Both the position numbers and the translations under genes were made by a program. Positions 49,161 to 58,164 of a stretch of DNA of 64,000 nt are shown here, one piece after another (positions within the stretch are counted from its first letter, which is position 1; each line of letters begins with the position of its first letter). The notes under the pieces are model-generated. The model worked only from the letters and a program-made list of their open reading frames with translations, did not search any database and was not told where the DNA came from. This DNA comes from an uncultured Oscillospiraceae bacterium (GTDB lineage Bacteria; Bacillota; Clostridia; Oscillospirales; Ruminococcaceae). The stretch spans positions 16,647 to 80,646 of the forward strand of contig CAJTZM010000011.1 of NCBI GenBank assembly GCA_910583935.1. The letters run 5' to 3'.

Positions 49161-50762
49161 ATGAAAAAAATCATCGCGATCTTACTTTCGGCGTGGCTTA
49201 TCTGCCTGTGCCTCGCCGCCTGCGGACAAACCGCCGTTTCCTATGCGCCGGATGCAAGCGGCTCCTCCACCCCGGACGGCGTCTCCTCTTCCGCCGAAGA
49301 GCTGCCAGATGATCCTTACGCCGCTTTGGATTTGCGCGAGCCGGCCCATGTGGTCATGTACGTCTGTGCCACCGAGCCAAACGCCATGGCGGAAATCCTG
49401 GGCCTTGTCAATGAGCGGACAAAGCAGGCGGTCAACACCACAATGGAGCTGTATTTTATACCCTCCTCTGAGCGGGCCACAAAGTATCCGCTGGTCATGG
49501 CCGGCGGCGACACGGTAGACCTGATCTTTACCGCCAACTACTGCTATTATAAAGAGCAGGTGGAAAAAGGCGGCTTTAAGGAGCTGACCGAGGATTTCCT
49601 AAAGACCTACATGCCGGTGACCTGGGCCACTCTCCCCGATTCGGCTTGGAAGGAAACCTACATCAACGGAAAAATTTATATGGTTCCCCGCAACACCGCG
49701 TCTATCGCGCCGGACCGGGGACCTACGATCAACATGGAAATCGCCGAGAAATACGGTTATCCCGCTGAAAAGATCAACAGCTACGCGGATTTTGACGGAT
49801 ACCTTAGGGCAGTTGGGGACAACGAAGCTGCAAATGGCATGTACGCCTTTTACGCATCCTCTTCCAGCACGCTGTATCAGCTGTCCCTGATTTTCAAAAA
49901 CAACCTGCTCAATAATCAGGCGTCGGACTACATGTATTACGCCCAGATGGCGGATCCTGCATTCGAGCATCCGTTTTATCTGCACACCTCGGATTATTAT
50001 AAGGAATACTGCCTTTTAATGGCCGAATACGCCAATGCGGGGGTCTGGCCCTCCGACGCGATTTCCAACACCAACTCTATCGCCACATTGTTTTCCAACC
50101 GGCAGTCGGCGACCTCTACCGATAATTTCTTTAATGGGATCAACAGTATTGCCAATTACCGCTCCAAAGGCATTCGGGCGGAACTGTTCGATATCTTCCC
50201 GGAAGGATACCGCATCCTGCGCGATTCCTATATCGGGGACGGGATGGCCATCCCCTCCTTCTGCCAAAACCCGGAACGCGCAGCCGTCTTATTGGATTAC
50301 ATCAAAACCGATTGGGACACCAACATGCTGCTTGCTGGCGGCGTGGAAGGGCGCCATTACTTCTATAATGAAGAAAACAATACGGTAACCGCCGGTCCCG
50401 AATCAGGCGATTATACCTATCTGGGCTGGAACTGGGGCATTTTCCACGCCGATCTGGCCTGGCCCGCCACCGACGACCTGCGGATCAACGCCATCAACCA
50501 GCGAATTTACAGCGAGCAGCTGAAGGACGAGGAATGGCCGTACTGGGGCTTTAATTTCGACTACACGCCGGTTGCCGCCGAGTGGGCGGTTATCTCTGCC
50601 CTGGTCAACGAATACGGCACCTCCTTCAACCTGGGTCTTTTTGGCGATGAGACGGAAAAAGCCTATGGAGAGTTTGTGCAGATGCTCAAAAACGGCGGAT
50701 TGGACAAATACATCGAGGAATGGAACCGGCAGCGCAGCGAATTTTTGGCAAGCCAGAGATAG
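49161..50762 (+). CDS. Solute-binding lipoprotein for an ABC importer (large, sugar-type)
   Basis: A 533-residue lipoprotein with signal peptide and lipobox LAAC (cysteine 21), then a Ser-rich linker. The mature part has SSERATKYPLVMAGGDTVDLIFTANYCYYKEQVEKGGFKELTEDFL and AWKETYINGKIYMVPRN, typical of oligosaccharide receptors of the LplA/DUF3502-containing group, and a long C-terminal lobe. ATG 49161 follows AAAGGTGG; GTG 49149 is in frame but the signal peptide fits the ATG better. No permease genes follow; a terminator at 50855-50899 closes the operon, so the transporter body must be encoded elsewhere. Confidence 0.85.
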   Translation: MKKIIAILLSAWLICLCLAACGQTAVSYAPDASGSSTPDGVSSSAEELPDDPYAALDLREPAHVVMYVCATEPNAMAEILGLVNERTKQAVNTTMELYFIPSSERATKYPLVMAGGDTVDLIFTANYCYYKEQVEKGGFKELTEDFLKTYMPVTWATLPDSAWKETYINGKIYMVPRNTASIAPDRGPTINMEIAEKYGYPAEKINSYADFDGYLRAVGDNEAANGMYAFYASSSSTLYQLSLIFKNNLLNNQASDYMYYAQMADPAFEHPFYLHTSDYYKEYCLLMAEYANAGVWPSDAISNTNSIATLFSNRQSATSTDNFFNGINSIANYRSKGIRAELFDIFPEGYRILRDSYIGDGMAIPSFCQNPERAAVLLDYIKTDWDTNMLLAGGVEGRHYFYNEENNTVTAGPESGDYTYLGWNWGIFHADLAWPATDDLRINAINQRIYSEQLKDEEWPYWGFNFDYTPVAAEWAVISALVNEYGTSFNLGLFGDETEKAYGEFVQMLKNGGLDKYIEEWNRQRSEFLASQR

Positions 50763-50854
50763 ACCTCGTTTACGGATTAAAAAATCCGTCCAGAACCGGG
50801 CAAACCGCCCTCTGCATGAAACAAAGCAGCCAAATCTGTGTGTATCATCTCCGC

Positions 50855-50899
50855 AAAAAGGGGACGGCGATCCAGACTTTGGATCAACGTCCCCTTTTT
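50855..50899 (+). terminator. Terminator of the isomerase/lipoprotein operon
   Basis: AAAAAGGGGACG (50855-50866) pairs with CGTCCCCTTTTT (50888-50899), with an inner GATCCA/TGGATC helix. Confidence 0.92.
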
Positions 50900-50926
50900 C
50901 CTGCGCCCAAATAAACGGCGCGCCAG

Positions 50927-51694
50927 TTACAACTGGATACCAAACAGCTCGCAGGCGTTTTCGCACGTCTGGTCAAACAGCTCCTGCAGCCCGATGCCCT
51001 TGATTTCCGCCAGCCTGCCGCCGGTATGGACCAGCATGGAGGAATCGCATCGGACGCCGCGGGTCGGCTCCGGCGCCATATAAGGGCAGTCCGTTTCGAT
51101 CAGCAGCCGGTCCATTGGCACCGAAGCTGCGGCCTTCACCGCCTTTTTGGCGTTTTTAAAGGTCACAACGCCGGTAAAGCCAATATACATCCCCAGCTTT
51201 AAAATTTCCTGGGCCATTTCGGCGCTTCCCGAAAAACAATGGACAACGCCGCGGGGCCGGTATTTTTCCAGCAGGTCATAGGTTTCCTGGGCCGCGTCCC
51301 GGCTGTGGATGATCACCGGCAGATCCAGCTCCCGAGCCAAAGCCAGCTGCCGCTCAAAATGCTCTCGCTGCGTGTCCCGATCGCTGGCGTCCCAATAAAA
51401 ATCGAACCCGATCTCCCCGATGGCGACCACCTTGGGCAGCCGGGAAAGCTCCCGCAGCACATCGTAATCGGCGTCGGTCATGTCCTTTACCTCGTTGGGG
51501 TGGACGCCGATGGCGCTGTAAACCGGGTCATAGCGGGCAGAGAGCTCCACCGTTCGGCGGGTAGAGCGCATGGAGGATGCCACGTCGATAATCCCACAGA
51601 CTCCTTGAGAAAAAAGCTGCGGCAGCAGCGTGTCCCGGTCGTCAAAATCCTTTCCGTTATAGTGGCCATGAGAATCGAAAATATTCTGGTACAA
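50927..51694 (-). CDS. tatD: TatD-family metal-dependent DNase
   Basis: A 255-residue TIM-barrel hydrolase: FDSHGHYNGKDFDD (HxH), YSAIGVHPNEV, VAIGEIGFDFYWD (Glu), LPVIIHSRDA (His), VVHCFSGS (His) and LLIETDCPYMAP (Asp). The start is put at TTG 51694, 7 bases after GGAAAGGACG; an earlier TTG at 51715 overlaps that ribosome site. It lies just downstream of metG, the metG-tatD order frequent in Firmicutes. Confidence 0.93.
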   Translation of the reverse strand: MYQNIFDSHGHYNGKDFDDRDTLLPQLFSQGVCGIIDVASSMRSTRRTVELSARYDPVYSAIGVHPNEVKDMTDADYDVLRELSRLPKVVAIGEIGFDFYWDASDRDTQREHFERQLALARELDLPVIIHSRDAAQETYDLLEKYRPRGVVHCFSGSAEMAQEILKLGMYIGFTGVVTFKNAKKAVKAAASVPMDRLLIETDCPYMAPEPTRGVRCDSSMLVHTGGRLAEIKGIGLQELFDQTCENACELFGIQL

Positions 51695-51716
51695 AAAGAT
51701 CGTCCTTTCCTTCAAA

Positions 51717-51742
51717 GGCCGGACGGGATTTCCCGTCCGGCC
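51717..51742 (-). terminator. Hairpin between metG and tatD
   Basis: A 12-bp stem, GGCCGGACGGGA (51717-51728) with TCCCGTCCGGCC (51731-51742), with a two-base loop and no long T-run. It may attenuate or stabilise rather than fully terminate, since tatD follows at once. Confidence 0.5.
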
Positions 51743-51755
51743 CTTCGGATTTTAT

Positions 51756-53687
51756 TTAGCAGAGCTTGGCGCCGGCAGGCACCTGGTCGTTCAGCATCAC
51801 CAGGTTTAACTGGCCATCCTTCTCGGCGGACAAAAGCATCCCGTTGGACATCTGCCCCATCATCTTACGCGGCGGCAGATTGGTACAGGCCACCACCGTT
51901 TTTCCCACCAGCTCCTCCGGTTTGTAGTATTTGGCAATGCCAGAAAGGATCTGGCGGGTCTGACCGGAGCCGTCATCCAGCTGGAATTTCAAAAGCTTTT
52001 CGCTTTTGGGCACATTCTCGCAGGCAAGGACCTTGCAGACCGTCATCTCGACCTTCGAAAACTCGTCGATGGTAATCGGCTCGGCGGCCGGCACTTCCTT
52101 TTCCGCTTTTGCCGGACCCTCGCCGGTTTTGGCCAGCTGTGCCAATTCCTTTTCCATATCGATGCGCGGGAACAGCGCGTCGCCCTTCTGCACCGCTACA
52201 TCTTTTGGCAGAACACCAAGCTGCGCCGCCTTTTCCCAGGAGAAATCGTCTTTACAAGCGCCGATCTGCACCATTGCCTTTTCCGCCGTATCCGGCATAA
52301 ACGGCACCAGAAGCGAGGCCGTAATCCGCAGGCATTCCAGCAGATTATAAAGCACCGCCGCCAAACGGGGCCGATTGGTCTCGTCCTTAGCCAGCACCCA
52401 GGGGGCTGTTTCGTCAATGTATTTGTTGGCGCGAGAGATGACCTTAAACACCTCGATTAAGGCGTTTTGGAAGGCGTACTTCTCCATCTGCTCTTCGTAT
52501 TTGCCGCGCAGCTGCTTGGCCATGGTCAAAAGCGCGTTGTCCATGGGATCTGCCTTCTGCTCGGCCGGCAGCCTGCCGCCGAAGTATTTCCCCACCATCG
52601 CCACGGTGCGGGACAGAAGATTGCCCAGATCATTGGCCAAATCCGCGTTGATGCGGCTGATCAACGCTTCGTTAGTAAAATTGCCGTCGGCGCCAAAGGG
52701 GAATTCCCTCAGCAGGAAGTAGCGAAGCGCATCCACCCCGTAGCGGTCGACCAGCACCACCGGGTCAACCACGTTCCCTTTGGATTTGCTCATTTTGTCG
52801 CCGTCAAATTTCAGCCACCCATGGCCGTATACCTGCCCTGGCAGCGGCAGATCCAGCGCCATCAACATAGCGGGCCAGATAATCGAATGGAACCGGACGA
52901 TCTCCTTGCCGACGAAATGGACCTGCGCCGGCCAGTATTTTTGAAAATCGTGATATTTCTCATTGCCGTAGCCAAGAGCCGTAATATAGTTGGACAGTGC
53001 GTCAATCCATACATAGACCACGTGCTTGGGGTCAAAGTCCACCTGTACCCCCCAGTCGAAGGAGGTGCGGGACACGCATAAATCCTCCAGGCCCGGCTTA
53101 ATGAAGTTGTTGACCATCTCGTTTAAGCGAGACGGCGGCTCCAAAAAATTGGGATGCGCTTCGTAATATGCCACCAGCCGGTCCGCGTATTTGGAAAGAC
53201 GAAAAAAGTACGCCTCCTCTTCTGCGTCGACTACCTCTCGGCCGCAGTCGGGACATTTTCCGTCCACCAGCTGGCTCTCGGTCCAGAAGGATTCGCAGGG
53301 CGTACAGTATTTGCCCTTATACGAGCCCTTATAAATATCTCCCTGCTCATACAGCTTGCGGAAAATCTTTTTGATCGACTCCACATGATAATCGTCGGTG
53401 GTGCGGATAAACCGGTCGTTGGAAATGTTCATCAGCTTCCACAAATCCTTGATGCCGTCTACAATATGGTCTACATACTGCTGGGGGGTAACGCCGGCAG
53501 CCTCAGCCTTCTGCTGGATTTTCTGCCCATGCTCGTCGGTGCCGGTGAGGAACATCACATCGTACCCCTGCATTCGCTTATACCGCGCCATTGCATCGGT
53601 AGCCACCGTACAATAGGTGTGGCCAATGTGCAGCTTGTCCGACGGGTAATAAATTGGGGTTGTAATGTAGAAGCTTTTTCTACCCAT
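51756..53687 (-). CDS. metG: Methionyl-tRNA synthetase
   Basis: A 643-residue class I synthetase. HIGH is at residues 20-23 (KLHIGHTY); the zinc knuckle CTPCESFWTESQLVDGKCPDCG is of the four-cysteine type; KMSKS is in DKMSKSKGNVVDP. After the anticodon-binding helices comes the C-terminal EMAP-like tRNA-binding domain (EFSKVEMTVCKVLACENVPKSEKLLKFQLDDGS). The start at 53687 follows AGGAGGGATC; codons further upstream in frame cross the promoter (53745-53774). Confidence 0.96.
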   Translation of the reverse strand: MGRKSFYITTPIYYPSDKLHIGHTYCTVATDAMARYKRMQGYDVMFLTGTDEHGQKIQQKAEAAGVTPQQYVDHIVDGIKDLWKLMNISNDRFIRTTDDYHVESIKKIFRKLYEQGDIYKGSYKGKYCTPCESFWTESQLVDGKCPDCGREVVDAEEEAYFFRLSKYADRLVAYYEAHPNFLEPPSRLNEMVNNFIKPGLEDLCVSRTSFDWGVQVDFDPKHVVYVWIDALSNYITALGYGNEKYHDFQKYWPAQVHFVGKEIVRFHSIIWPAMLMALDLPLPGQVYGHGWLKFDGDKMSKSKGNVVDPVVLVDRYGVDALRYFLLREFPFGADGNFTNEALISRINADLANDLGNLLSRTVAMVGKYFGGRLPAEQKADPMDNALLTMAKQLRGKYEEQMEKYAFQNALIEVFKVISRANKYIDETAPWVLAKDETNRPRLAAVLYNLLECLRITASLLVPFMPDTAEKAMVQIGACKDDFSWEKAAQLGVLPKDVAVQKGDALFPRIDMEKELAQLAKTGEGPAKAEKEVPAAEPITIDEFSKVEMTVCKVLACENVPKSEKLLKFQLDDGSGQTRQILSGIAKYYKPEELVGKTVVACTNLPPRKMMGQMSNGMLLSAEKDGQLNLVMLNDQVPAGAKLC

Positions 53688-53744
53688 GATATGATCCCTC
53701 CTGTTTTTTGTGGGAAAGGGATCCGCCCTTTCCGCAATATTCAT

Positions 53745-53774
53745 ACTATAGCACAATCTGCCACAAAAAGTAAA
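53745..53774 (-). promoter_or_regulatory. metG promoter
   Basis: On the minus strand TTTACT (53774-53769), an 18-base spacer and TATAGT (53750-53745). A GGAAAGGG/CCCTTTCC hairpin follows in the 5' UTR. No T-box sequence is seen. Confidence 0.6.
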
Positions 53775-53830
53775 GCAGAAAGTCTTGCAGCTTCGCTTCA
53801 TTATAACCTTAGTGTTATCTACTAATTCAG

Positions 53831-53859
53831 TTGATGCGCCATCAAATGTATGGTATAAT
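53831..53859 (+). promoter_or_regulatory. Promoter of the PhzF-family gene
   Basis: TTGATG (53831-53836), a 17-base spacer and TATAAT (53854-53859). Confidence 0.8.
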
Positions 53860-53917
53860 CCATTTGACAAATCGGGGTTTGGTAAAAGGATCCAACGGTC
53901 TTATGAAAGGGAAAAAT

Positions 53918-54691
53918 ATGAAGCAGTATATCGTTGACGCGTTTACAGATGAAATATTTCATGGTAATCCAGCCGCCGTATGTGTGCTGGAAAAATGGCT
54001 CCCCGAGAAACTTATGATGAGCATCGCAAAAGAAAATAATCTCTCGGAAACCGCTTTTGTTGTAAAGGAAGACGGGAAATACCATCTTCGTTGGTTTACA
54101 CCGGGCGGCGAGATTGATCTGTGCGGACACGCGACGCTTGCTTGTGCCTTTATTCTGTTCAGATTCTATATCCAGGGCGAAGTCCAGGTCATATTCCGTA
54201 CGCTTAGCGGTGATTTGACGGTATGCAAAAACGGTGCGCTATTGGAAATGGAATTTCCTGCATATAAATTAAAGAAAATTCCTGTTACACAAGAAATGGT
54301 CGACGCCATCGGAGCAGTGCCAAATGAGGCTTATATAGGCAGAGATTTGCTGTGTATTTTTGATGAGGAGGATTTGGTCAAAAGCCTTTCTCCCAATATG
54401 AACAAGCTTCTTGCCTTAGACGGTCTGCTATTACATGTCACAGCGCCGGGAAAGGATACTGATTCTGTCTCCAGAAGCTTTGCCCCAAAATTAAAGATTG
54501 CAGAAGATCCTGTATGCGGCTCCGGTCATTGCCATATTGTACCATATTGGTCCAGGAGGCTTAGCAAACAAAATATTGTGGCATATCAGGCTTCACAGCG
54601 TGGAGGAACGCTATTTTGCAGAATATCCGGCGATAAAGTCTTTCTTGCCGGCAAGGCGGCGCTGTTTTCCGAATGTGAAATATATATTTAA
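53918..54691 (+). CDS. PhzF-family isomerase/epimerase
   Basis: A 257-residue protein with the two-domain diaminopimelate-epimerase-like fold: VDAFTDEIFHGNPAAVCVLEKWL, ENNLSETAFVV (catalytic Glu), RWFTPGGEIDLCGHATLACA and AEDPVCGSGHC. These are the PhzF signatures; the family includes isomerases of phenazine and other pathways, but most members, like this one away from any pathway, have no known substrate. The start at 53918 follows GAAAGGG. GC is lower than metG and the CofE-like gene around it, hinting at separate acquisition. Confidence 0.9.
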   Translation: MKQYIVDAFTDEIFHGNPAAVCVLEKWLPEKLMMSIAKENNLSETAFVVKEDGKYHLRWFTPGGEIDLCGHATLACAFILFRFYIQGEVQVIFRTLSGDLTVCKNGALLEMEFPAYKLKKIPVTQEMVDAIGAVPNEAYIGRDLLCIFDEEDLVKSLSPNMNKLLALDGLLLHVTAPGKDTDSVSRSFAPKLKIAEDPVCGSGHCHIVPYWSRRLSKQNIVAYQASQRGGTLFCRISGDKVFLAGKAALFSECEIYI

Positions 54692-54752
54692 TCTGCCGCG
54701 TTTATTTTATCAGCCAAAAATAACTGCCTTTTCCGTATATTTTCCCCTTTTT

Positions 54753-54789
54753 GAAAACCCTCCGCCTCTATTATAGGCGGAGGGTTTTC
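54753..54789. terminator. Bidirectional terminator
   Basis: A 15-bp stem, GAAAACCCTCCGCCT (54753-54767) with AGGCGGAGGGTTTTC (54775-54789), between convergent genes. Confidence 0.92.
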
Positions 54790-54800
54790 AACCGAATATA

Positions 54801-55991
54801 TTATTTTGTGTAATTGTCAAAATACCCCTGAACCAGCACAACCGGCGTTCCCTTGTCCCCGCTTCCGGAGGTTAGGTCACACAGAGAACCGATCAAATCG
54901 GTCAGCCGGCGGGGGGTGGTCCCCTGAGAGACCATCTGGCCGGTGAGGTCCTGGTCCTTGTGGCGGATATAGTCGGAGATGGCGTCCTTCAGCGCCTGCC
55001 CGCTTAAATGGGCAAAATCGTTATCCGCCAAATACTTGAGCTTCACTTCGCTGGGCTGGCCCTCCAGCCCCTTTGTGTACGCTGGGGAAACCACCGGGTC
55101 CGCCAGCTCCCAAATTTTCCCTACCGGATCCTTAAAAGCGCCGTCGCCGTATACCATGACTTCCACCTGTTTTCCGGTTGCGTCAAGAACCAGCTGCCTG
55201 ATTTTTTCCACCACCGGTTCGCAGTTGCGAGGGAACAGCTTCACCCGGTCCTCCGTCGCCTTATTGCTGCCCAAAAGGCCGTACCGCTCGTTGCAGCCGC
55301 TGCCCTGTACCGGCTGGTTGAGAATTTCGTCCAGGCACAGAACCTTCTTTGCGCCGGCCGCCTGCAAAAGCCGCTTGCTGCGGGCGCGGGTATGAATATC
55401 GCAGCAAAGCACATTTTGCGTATATCGCAGGATTGTACGGCAGTCGTTGGCCAGAACAATTTGTACCTCGCAGCCGCAGGCGGTAATCAGCTCCTTATAA
55501 TATTCGATGTAGTCCACCCCGGTAAACAGGTGCTTTTGATAGCCAAAAAGCTTGCGATAATCCTCCTCGGTGAGTACGTCGCTCCAGGGGTTTACACCCT
55601 TCTCATCCAGGCGGTCCAGGTCAATCAGATGGTTGCCTACCTCGTCTGACGGGTAGCTGAGCATCAGCACCATCTTTTTGACACCCATGGCAATACCCTT
55701 CAAACAGATGGCAAAACGGTTCCGGCTGAGAATCGGGAAAATCACGCCCAGCGTTTCGTCGGGAAATTTTTCCCTCACATCCGCCGCGATCTGCCCGGTT
55801 GTGGCATAGTTGCCCTGTGCGCGGGCCACCACCGCTTCCGTAACGGCGATCACATCCCGGTCGCCGATGGAAAAGCCATCGGTTTTGGCGGCCTCCAGCA
55901 CGCTTTCAGCCACAATTTTCGCAATATCGTCCCCCTCCCGGATAATCGGTGCACGGATCCCCCGGGATACGGTTCCAACGAGTCTTTCCAA
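54801..55991 (-). CDS. CofE-like gamma-glutamyl ligase (coenzyme F420-0 ligase family)
   Basis: A 396-residue protein. The N-terminal half matches the F420-0:gamma-glutamyl ligase fold: SRGIRAPIIREGDDIAKIVAESVLEAAK, DRDVIAVTEAVVARAQGNY, SRNRFAICLKGIAMGVKKMVLMLSYPSDEVGN. The rest includes NDCRTILRYT, SNKATEDRVKLFP and MVYGDGAFKDPVGKIWELADPVVSPAYT. No other F420 genes are nearby, and Clostridia generally lack F420, so it probably glutamylates another acceptor. The start appears to be TTG at 55991, after GGAGGGC. Confidence 0.82.
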   Translation of the reverse strand: MERLVGTVSRGIRAPIIREGDDIAKIVAESVLEAAKTDGFSIGDRDVIAVTEAVVARAQGNYATTGQIAADVREKFPDETLGVIFPILSRNRFAICLKGIAMGVKKMVLMLSYPSDEVGNHLIDLDRLDEKGVNPWSDVLTEEDYRKLFGYQKHLFTGVDYIEYYKELITACGCEVQIVLANDCRTILRYTQNVLCCDIHTRARSKRLLQAAGAKKVLCLDEILNQPVQGSGCNERYGLLGSNKATEDRVKLFPRNCEPVVEKIRQLVLDATGKQVEVMVYGDGAFKDPVGKIWELADPVVSPAYTKGLEGQPSEVKLKYLADNDFAHLSGQALKDAISDYIRHKDQDLTGQMVSQGTTPRRLTDLIGSLCDLTSGSGDKGTPVVLVQGYFDNYTK

Positions 55992-56082
55992 AATATTTGC
56001 CCTCCGTTACAACAGAAAATTTATAGACAGCTTTATTATACACATTTTCCCACAGCAGGTAAAGCGTTTGTCGGACAAAAAC

Positions 56083-56961
56083 CTATACGCCGAAAATCTG
56101 CCTTTGAAGCCTTTGGGCTGAAGGGGTGCCCGCGAGCCCACCCTCCGCCGTTTCTTTAAGGGATGCCGGCATCAAATCGCCGATTCGCTTCATAGCGGCA
56201 ATGACCTCGTCGGCCGGGATGGCGCTTTCAATTCCCGCCAACGCCAGCTCTGCCGCTGTAAACGCGTTGGCCGTTCCCATGGCGTTGCGCTTGATACAGG
56301 GAATTTCCACCAGACCCGCCACCGGATCACAAACCAGACCCAGGATATTCTTGAGCGCGATGGCCGAAGCGTGGGATACCTGCCGCGGCGTTCCGCCGGC
56401 CATCTCCACCAAAGCGGCGGCGGCCATGGCCGAGGCGCTGCCGCATTCCGCCTGACAGCCTCCCTCTGCGCCGGAGATGCTGGCGTTTTGCGCAATGACC
56501 ATACCGATGGCTGAAGCGGTGAACAAAGCCTGGACCGCCACATCCTCCGAAAGCTTATGCTCCTCCTGCATGGTCAGCACCGCCGCCGGGATAATCCCGC
56601 AGGATCCAGCAGTGGGCGCGGCGACAATCCGGCCCATACAGGCATTCCACTCCGATACGGCCAGCGCCTTAACCATCGCTGTGCCAAACAAATGGCCGCA
56701 GATATTTTTCCCATCGTCCACCCAGCATTTCATCTGAAAGGCCGCGCCGCCGGTCAGCCCGCTGGCGGAACGCAGGTCTGGATAAATCCCATCGACAACC
56801 GACTGACGCATCACCGCCAGGCTCTCCCGCATAGTCTGGTAAACCTGCTCCGGTGTCTGCTCCAGCTGTTCGGCCTGCTGCGCCAAAACCAAATCGGATA
56901 TACGGCAGTTTTGCAAAACCGCCTCTTGTACCAATCCCTCTACCGAAAGATAGTTGATCAC
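56083..56961 (-). CDS. sdaAA: L-serine dehydratase, alpha subunit
   Basis: A 292-residue catalytic subunit of the oxygen-sensitive 4Fe-4S serine dehydratase (serine to pyruvate and ammonia). APTAGSCGIIPAAVLTM, ISGAEGGCQAECGSASAMAAAALVEMAGG and GLVCDPVAGLVEIPCIKRNAMG contain the substrate loop and the cluster cysteines. GTG start at 56961 after GAGGAGGG; it follows the beta subunit by 13 bases. The two-gene form is characteristic of Gram-positive anaerobes and Bacillus. Confidence 0.95.
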   Translation of the reverse strand: MINYLSVEGLVQEAVLQNCRISDLVLAQQAEQLEQTPEQVYQTMRESLAVMRQSVVDGIYPDLRSASGLTGGAAFQMKCWVDDGKNICGHLFGTAMVKALAVSEWNACMGRIVAAPTAGSCGIIPAAVLTMQEEHKLSEDVAVQALFTASAIGMVIAQNASISGAEGGCQAECGSASAMAAAALVEMAGGTPRQVSHASAIALKNILGLVCDPVAGLVEIPCIKRNAMGTANAFTAAELALAGIESAIPADEVIAAMKRIGDLMPASLKETAEGGLAGTPSAQRLQRQIFGV

Positions 56962-56974
56962 AAAAATTCCCTCC

Positions 56975-57634
56975 TCACTGGGGCGCCAGCACAGTCGAGC
57001 TGATAATGTTGGGAAGCTTCTCCAGCTCCCGGTTCAGCTGGCTGGTCACCGGGGAATCCACCTCCAGCGTCATGACCGCAAGGCCGCCCTTCTGCCTGCG
57101 GCTGAGCCGGAAGCTGCCAATATTGATGTTTCTCTCCGCCAGAAAATGGGTGACCGCCGCAATAGTCCCCGGCGTGTCGTTATGCAGGATAATGAAGGTC
57201 GCCGCCTCGCCGGATATCTCCACCTCCATGCCGTTGACCTTATGAACGCGGATATTGCCGCCGCCAATGGAAGCACCCTCCAGCGAAACCGTCTTGCCGC
57301 TGGCGCCGGTCAGGGTAATCAGGGCCGTGTTGGGATGGGCCCCGTCGATATGAATTTCTGAAAACGAAACCTCCATTCCCCGTTCCTTCGCCAAAGACAT
57401 GCTGTCCCGGATTCGGCCGTCGCTGGGTTCCATCCCCATGATGCCGGCGGTCAGTGCCTTGTCGGTCCCATGCCCTTTGTAGGTCTTAGCAAAGGAGCCG
57501 TGTAGGCCGATTTGAGCCTTTACCGCCGCCTCTCCCAGCAGCGCGCCGGCGATTTTCCCAATCCGGACCGCGCCGGCGGTGTGAGAGCTGGAGGGGCCAA
57601 TCATCACCGGGCCGATAATATCAAAAATATTCAC
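56975..57634 (-). CDS. sdaAB: L-serine dehydratase, beta subunit
   Basis: A 219-residue partner subunit: FDIIGPVMIGPSSSHTAGAVRIGKIAG is the hallmark, and a C-terminal ACT domain (about 145-215, TPGTIAAVTHFLAERNINIGSFRLSRR) may bind serine. The start is GTG at 57634 after GGGGAGG; a longer in-frame extension to 57751 overlaps the divergent blaI promoter and is unlikely. Confidence 0.95.
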   Translation of the reverse strand: MNIFDIIGPVMIGPSSSHTAGAVRIGKIAGALLGEAAVKAQIGLHGSFAKTYKGHGTDKALTAGIMGMEPSDGRIRDSMSLAKERGMEVSFSEIHIDGAHPNTALITLTGASGKTVSLEGASIGGGNIRVHKVNGMEVEISGEAATFIILHNDTPGTIAAVTHFLAERNINIGSFRLSRRQKGGLAVMTLEVDSPVTSQLNRELEKLPNIISSTVLAPQ

Positions 57635-57728
57635 AACGAAACCTCCCCCGCTGTCCATATTCTGCTTACAGTATAACCTATGCTTCCCGAAAAAGCTACA
57701 GAATTTTTGGAGTGATCCGAAAAAGGGG

Positions 57729-57783
57729 TTGACAAATTGGTTTAACAGCATTAGACTATTCGTGTGGTTTAATGGTATTAAAC
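57729..57783 (+). promoter_or_regulatory. BlaI-type promoter with two operators
   Basis: TTGACA (57729-57734), a 17-base spacer and TAGACT (57752-57757). Two related palindromes: GTTTAAC-AGC-ATTAGAC (57740-57756), covering spacer and -10, and GTTTAAT-GGT-ATTAAAC (57767-57783), at the start site. Their centres are 27 bp apart. Confidence 0.8.
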
Positions 57784-57800
57784 TAGAAGGAGGTCAAAAA

Positions 57801-58163
57801 ATGGAAGACTATAAGCTAGGACCAATGGAAACCCGATTTGCCGCGCTGATCTGGGAAAACGCGCCCATTTCCTCCGGCGATCTGGTCAAGCTGTGCCAGC
57901 AGACGCTGGAATGGAAAAAATCCACCACCTATACCATGCTGCGCAGGCTGTGCCAGCGGGGAATTTTCCAGAATCAGGACGGATTGGTATCTCCCTTGCT
58001 GACGCAGGAAGAATTTCACGGACTGCAAAGCGAAAAATTCGTGGAAGATACCTTTCAAGGCTCTCTGCCCGCATTTCTCACCGCCTTTACCCGTCGAAAA
58101 AAGCTGACCGATCAGGAGATCGAAGCGCTGGAAAGGCTGATTCGCCAGGAAGGGAGAGAGTAA
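57801..58163 (+). CDS. BlaI/MecI-family repressor
   Basis: A 120-residue winged-helix repressor: LGPMETRFAALIWENAPISSGDLVKLCQ and KKSTTYTMLRRLCQRGIFQNQDG are the DNA-binding half, and the rest is a dimer helix with LPAFLTAFTRRKKLTDQEIEALERLI. The start at 57801 follows AAGGAGG. It probably binds the two palindromes in its own promoter. The M56 protease gene begins one base after its stop; in this family the protease triggers repressor cleavage. Confidence 0.93.
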   Translation: MEDYKLGPMETRFAALIWENAPISSGDLVKLCQQTLEWKKSTTYTMLRRLCQRGIFQNQDGLVSPLLTQEEFHGLQSEKFVEDTFQGSLPAFLTAFTRRKKLTDQEIEALERLIRQEGRE

Positions 58164-58164
58164 A

